NCBI GenBank assembly: GCA_964576765.1
Contig: CAZNWH010000011.1
Coordinates: forward strand, 1-36,545
Length of the DNA stretch: 36,545 nt
Origin: Hellea sp964576765
GTDB taxonomy: Bacteria; Pseudomonadota; Alphaproteobacteria; Caulobacterales; Maricaulaceae
Direction: 5' to 3'
Part shown: positions 33,937 through 36,545 of the stretch, piece by piece
How positions within the stretch are numbered: position 1 is the stretch's first letter
Layout of the letters: each line of letters starts with the position of its first letter
Position numbers and translations under genes: made by a program
The notes under the pieces: generated by a model
Told to the model about the DNA's origin: nothing
Databases searched by the model: none
Seen by the model: only the letters and a program-made list of their open reading frames with translations

Positions 33937-35949
33937 CTAAGCAGCTATGACATTGTTGTGTTTAATATCGAGGACCCTATCAAAGGCTCCGAGAATATCA
34001 CTTAGTTTAACTGGTTTCGCGAGAGCATCATCCATGCCGATATTTTTACAAAGACGTTTTTGCTGGTATTGTGGATCAGCTGTTAACGCGATTATCTTAA
34101 CATCCGACCACGGCTCATCCGAACTTCTTATTGACAATGTGGCTTCAATCCCATCCATGACCGGCATATGAATATCCATTAATACAACATCAATTGGCTT
34201 AGTTTTTAAAACATCTATGGCTTGCTGTCCGTCTGTGACTAAATGAACTTCGGCGACAACTGTTTCAATCAAAGATTTTATAACTAAGTGATTTGTTGAA
34301 TTATCATCAGCGGCTAGAACGCGTAAATTTGAATAATTTGTGGGTTCTGGTTTTGCTTTCTCTAATATCGTATCAACGAGCTCAGTCTCAACCTCTTCTC
34401 TGGATTGATCTTCATATGGAAGGGTTAGCGCAAAAACAGTGCCTTTGCCCAGTTCTGAGCGGACGGAAATAGCTCCGCCCATAAGTTCAATTATCTCTTT
34501 GGTGATCGTCATACCCAGACCCGTTCCGCCAAAGCGCTCAGCAATAGATTTATCGCCTTGGGTATAGGCTTCAAATATTTGTGCCTGTTGCTCATCCGTC
34601 ATGCCAATACCATTGTCTTGAACCGCTAGAACAAGGCGAGGGGAGCTGCCTTCTTTTTGGGCTGTTGTTAAGATAACCCGAATTATCCCATTGGGTGTAA
34701 ATTTTATGGCGTTGGAAATAAGGTTATTGATACATTGCTCGTATCTGAATTTATCAAAAGTAATGTCTTCAGGCACTGATGGATCGATATTTAAGGTCAG
34801 TTTTATATTATTCTTCAAGGCCTTTTGTTCCCAAAGTTTAATTACCTCTTCAACAGAGCGAGCCGGACTTCCCGGTTTGGAGTCTAAGGTGAGTTTGTCG
34901 GCATATAGTTTGGCATGATTTAGCGTTTCATCTACGATGCGTAGAATTTTATCAGCCGAACTTTGGATGAGCTCTAATTTTGGATTAATCGTGTCATCAG
35001 AATTGTGGTAAATTAAAGCATCAGCTATTCCAATAACGCCGTTCATGGGTGTACGAATTTCATGGGCTAGCTTAGCTAGAAAGTCGTTTTTCATTTTAAG
35101 TGATTTTTCGGCGATCTCTTTGGCTTTTCTAAGCTCATCACGCGTTTGTAGCTCTTCAGATATATCTTCAAAGAAACAAATGAAACCGACTAAATATCCT
35201 GTATTGCTATACTGAGGTCTACAATAAAACCGTACCCAAATATTATGACCTCTCCCGGTTTCAATTCGGCAAACCATGTCGAATTTTTGACCTGTTTTGA
35301 GGGCTTTTTCCCACTGGTTTTGGGCTATCATTCGATCTTCAGGATGTATGATTGCAAAAAAACCCTTTTCAAAGGCGCGATTTATTTGCTTCGGCGACAA
35401 TTTTTGTTGCAAATATTCGCTATTAATTTCGAAAGTCATGGTTTCGCAATTGTAATGGGTGTATCCAGATCTGCCCGCCTCAAGAGCAATGGCGAGTATG
35501 TCCTTTTGAAGTTCAGACTGGGTCACGTCTTGAGCCGTTATGAGAAACCTCTCCCCGCAAAGTCTTTGGTGTAAATGCAAATGACGCCCGCTCGGCATGG
35601 TAATATTAAGAGTTTGGGGCTGTTCACTTAATGTCGCTAATCGATGGGCTATTTCATCTTTTGAAAAAACCGATTTTGTTGGTGTATCTTCTGTGCCAAA
35701 GGCTCCATCTCCGGCCAATTTTTGAACAATGCTTATATATGAGTAATTTTCGTCAAAGTCGTCCGCACTTAACTCAAAATACTGAGTTGCTTTTGCGTTG
35801 TAATATTCGAGATTCATCGATTTATCGAAAATAACGACCCCCAGATCTGTCATATCCATAAATGCAGCAAAGACCGGGTCCGTATCGTCTAATGATTGAG
35901 GTGTATTCACTATTTTGCTTATACTTAGAGGTATGTGTTTGGCGGTCAC
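33937..35949 (-). CDS. Soluble hybrid sensor histidine kinase (PAS-PAS-HisKA-HATPase-REC)
   Basis: A 670-residue protein with no transmembrane segment. Two PAS domains (about 25-145 and 150-270) are followed by a short coiled coil, the HisKA domain with phospho-acceptor H296 in FLAKLAHEIRTPMNGVIG, and the HATPase domain (N box NNLISNAIKF near 408-417, DNGIGM 445-450, GGTGLGM 474-480). The C-terminal receiver has D592 (LMDIHMPVMDG), acidic D548/D549 and K646. The start is GTG 35949, with AAGGA 6 nt upstream. It senses an internal signal through PAS and passes phosphate to its own receiver. No partner response regulator or phosphotransfer protein is nearby. Confidence 0.9.
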   Translation of the reverse strand: MTAKHIPLSISKIVNTPQSLDDTDPVFAAFMDMTDLGVVIFDKSMNLEYYNAKATQYFELSADDFDENYSYISIVQKLAGDGAFGTEDTPTKSVFSKDEIAHRLATLSEQPQTLNITMPSGRHLHLHQRLCGERFLITAQDVTQSELQKDILAIALEAGRSGYTHYNCETMTFEINSEYLQQKLSPKQINRAFEKGFFAIIHPEDRMIAQNQWEKALKTGQKFDMVCRIETGRGHNIWVRFYCRPQYSNTGYLVGFICFFEDISEELQTRDELRKAKEIAEKSLKMKNDFLAKLAHEIRTPMNGVIGIADALIYHNSDDTINPKLELIQSSADKILRIVDETLNHAKLYADKLTLDSKPGSPARSVEEVIKLWEQKALKNNIKLTLNIDPSVPEDITFDKFRYEQCINNLISNAIKFTPNGIIRVILTTAQKEGSSPRLVLAVQDNGIGMTDEQQAQIFEAYTQGDKSIAERFGGTGLGMTITKEIIELMGGAISVRSELGKGTVFALTLPYEDQSREEVETELVDTILEKAKPEPTNYSNLRVLAADDNSTNHLVIKSLIETVVAEVHLVTDGQQAIDVLKTKPIDVVLMDIHMPVMDGIEATLSIRSSDEPWSDVKIIALTADPQYQQKRLCKNIGMDDALAKPVKLSDILGAFDRVLDIKHNNVIAA

Positions 35950-36060
35950 GAGACGTCCTTGTTTTGGCCCAACTCAAACTCTAACAAACAAAGTAACAAT
36001 AGTGGGTTAACACAAAGGGAAGAAATTAAATTTTTACAATCAAAAATGATTCCATGAATT
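35950..36060. other. Upstream region of the hybrid kinase, no gene seen
   Basis: This AT-rich stretch contains the Shine-Dalgarno sequence of the GTG-started kinase and probably its promoter. I found no open frame, repeat or convincing promoter boxes here. Confidence 0.4.
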
Positions 36061-36358
36061 TTACGAGTTTGGTATGTCTATTATCAAGTGACCGTCAGTC
36101 TTGATCTCATCGGTATGGCCTTCCCGTTTAAAAGTGATCCCATTATCCCAAGGCGAGAAGACAGACATGATCTGTCGGGGCCTTGGTATAGGAACAAAGT
36201 TACTATAACTGACGGCGTGAGTACGGAGGTTTGAAAGTCTTTCAGCCCAGGTTGAAGAGTACTAAACCCTGCGCGCCGCCGATTGGCTGTCCATCATGTG
36301 CGGACGGAGCTTTGATGTTCCGAGCTCTGTGCGTGCAAGACGTTTGACCGACATCGTT
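36061..36358 (-). pseudogene. Frameshifted coding-like remnant on the minus strand
   Basis: Reading the minus strand back from a TAA at 36061-36063, a 65-codon frame (back to about 36257) looks protein-like, containing SNFVPIPRPRQIMSVFSPWD and HTDEIKTDGHLIIDIPNS. Just upstream the protein-like frame shifts by one base and continues as APSAHDGQPIGGAQGLVLFN (roughly 36245-36316) before a stop at 36359. This suggests a broken gene or a sequencing error. I do not recognise the family, and no start codon can be placed with confidence. Confidence 0.35.
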
Positions 36359-36545
36359 TTACGCTAAGAAAGCCGAAGGTCATCCGGATGGTATCACCAA
36401 AGATACGAAACGTCTCTACTGGTATCGTAATACAGATTCTAGTTTGCGTTTTGAAAGATCAATGCTGACCGACACCGCCCTTTAAAGCGGTTAGCCGTTC
36501 GATCTATGAATATGCGCGAGATGAAAGTCTGGCGACTGAAGAAAA
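36348..36545 (+). pseudogene. Frameshifted coding-like fragment on the plus strand, running off the window
   Basis: A + frame from 36348 to a TAA at 36483-36485 encodes a protein-like stretch (DTKRLYWYRNTDSSLRFERS, then MLTDTAL). Removing one T in the TTTAAA run at 36481-36486 would join it to a frame open to the window end (KAVSRSIYEYARDESLATEE). Either a frameshifted gene or a homopolymer error would explain this. It partly overlaps the minus-strand remnant, so at most one of the two is likely authentic at the overlap. Family unknown. Confidence 0.35.

Noticed and set aside
36296..36367. Short plus-strand ORF starting Met-Cys-Gly-Arg, like SRAP/YedK proteins
   Set aside because: Only 23 codons before a stop, and the following sequence in any frame lacks other SRAP motifs. 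The MCGR start is most likely chance.
1..36545. CRISPR arrays, tRNA or rRNA genes, insertion sequences
   Set aside because: No regularly spaced repeats, tRNA-like folds, rRNA segments or transposase ORFs were seen on either strand.

Overview
The window reads as chromosomal DNA of a moderately AT-leaning alphaproteobacterium. Several genes recall marine Maricaulales/Hyphomonadales: a Xanthomonas/Maricaulis-type N-acetylglutamate synthase next to an N-acetylcitrulline-deacetylase-like protein, a DUF3667 membrane protein, helix-hairpin-helix (HhH) modules of the kind appended to alphaproteobacterial NuoE and L21, and many secreted metallopeptidases. This placement is inference from protein resemblance; there is no rRNA marker. 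I saw no tRNA, rRNA, insertion sequence or CRISPR array.

Layout. 1-442: C-terminal end of a Pro/Thr-rich anchored protein and its terminator. 516-3873: compact + strand operon with an ArgE'-like M20 deacetylase, an ArgA-type synthase whose kinase-like domain has lost its catalytic motifs, and a cytosolic-carboxypeptidase-like M14 enzyme. 4130-8252: housekeeping and small-molecule genes (T4 Pnkp-like phosphatase, DUF1330-like protein, Rieske oxygenase, thyA, VOC protein, GST). 8280-11507: M1 metallopeptidase and a Tat-exported DUF6702-like protein. 11608-15057: minus-strand M28 lipoprotein peptidase followed by two glycosyltransferases, one of them GT10 fucosyltransferase-like. 15150-17874: divergent M28 lipoprotein peptidase plus exported M20D amidohydrolase. 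17958-18911: nitronate monooxygenase.

19071-21315: two-gene operon pairing a membrane-anchored BON/OmpA peptidoglycan-binding protein with a membrane-anchored, histone-H1-like, tandem-HhH protein, closed by a terminator. 21468-22336: orphan lysis cassette (M15 peptidase and 3TM holin) with no other phage genes. 22338-23471: DUF3667 protein. 23577-27438: catabolic operon of two SDRs, an aminoglycoside-phosphotransferase-like kinase and an acyl-CoA dehydrogenase, resembling a split ACAD10/11 route for hydroxyacyl-CoAs. 27523-32172: tandem paralogues of fused membrane-transporter/spermidine-synthase-like proteins. 32186-35949: YtcJ-like amidohydrolase lipoprotein and a soluble hybrid histidine kinase. 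35950-36545: no intact gene, but frameshifted coding-like remnants on both strands.

Most notable signals: (i) two 20-bp palindromic operators of identical 7-6-7 design, 39-41 bp upstream of the nitronate monooxygenase and of the SDR/kinase/ACAD operon, suggesting one trans-acting repressor joins them; (ii) the OmpA/HhH operon, which could physically link peptidoglycan to DNA across the inner membrane; (iii) the pseudokinase form of NAGS/K.
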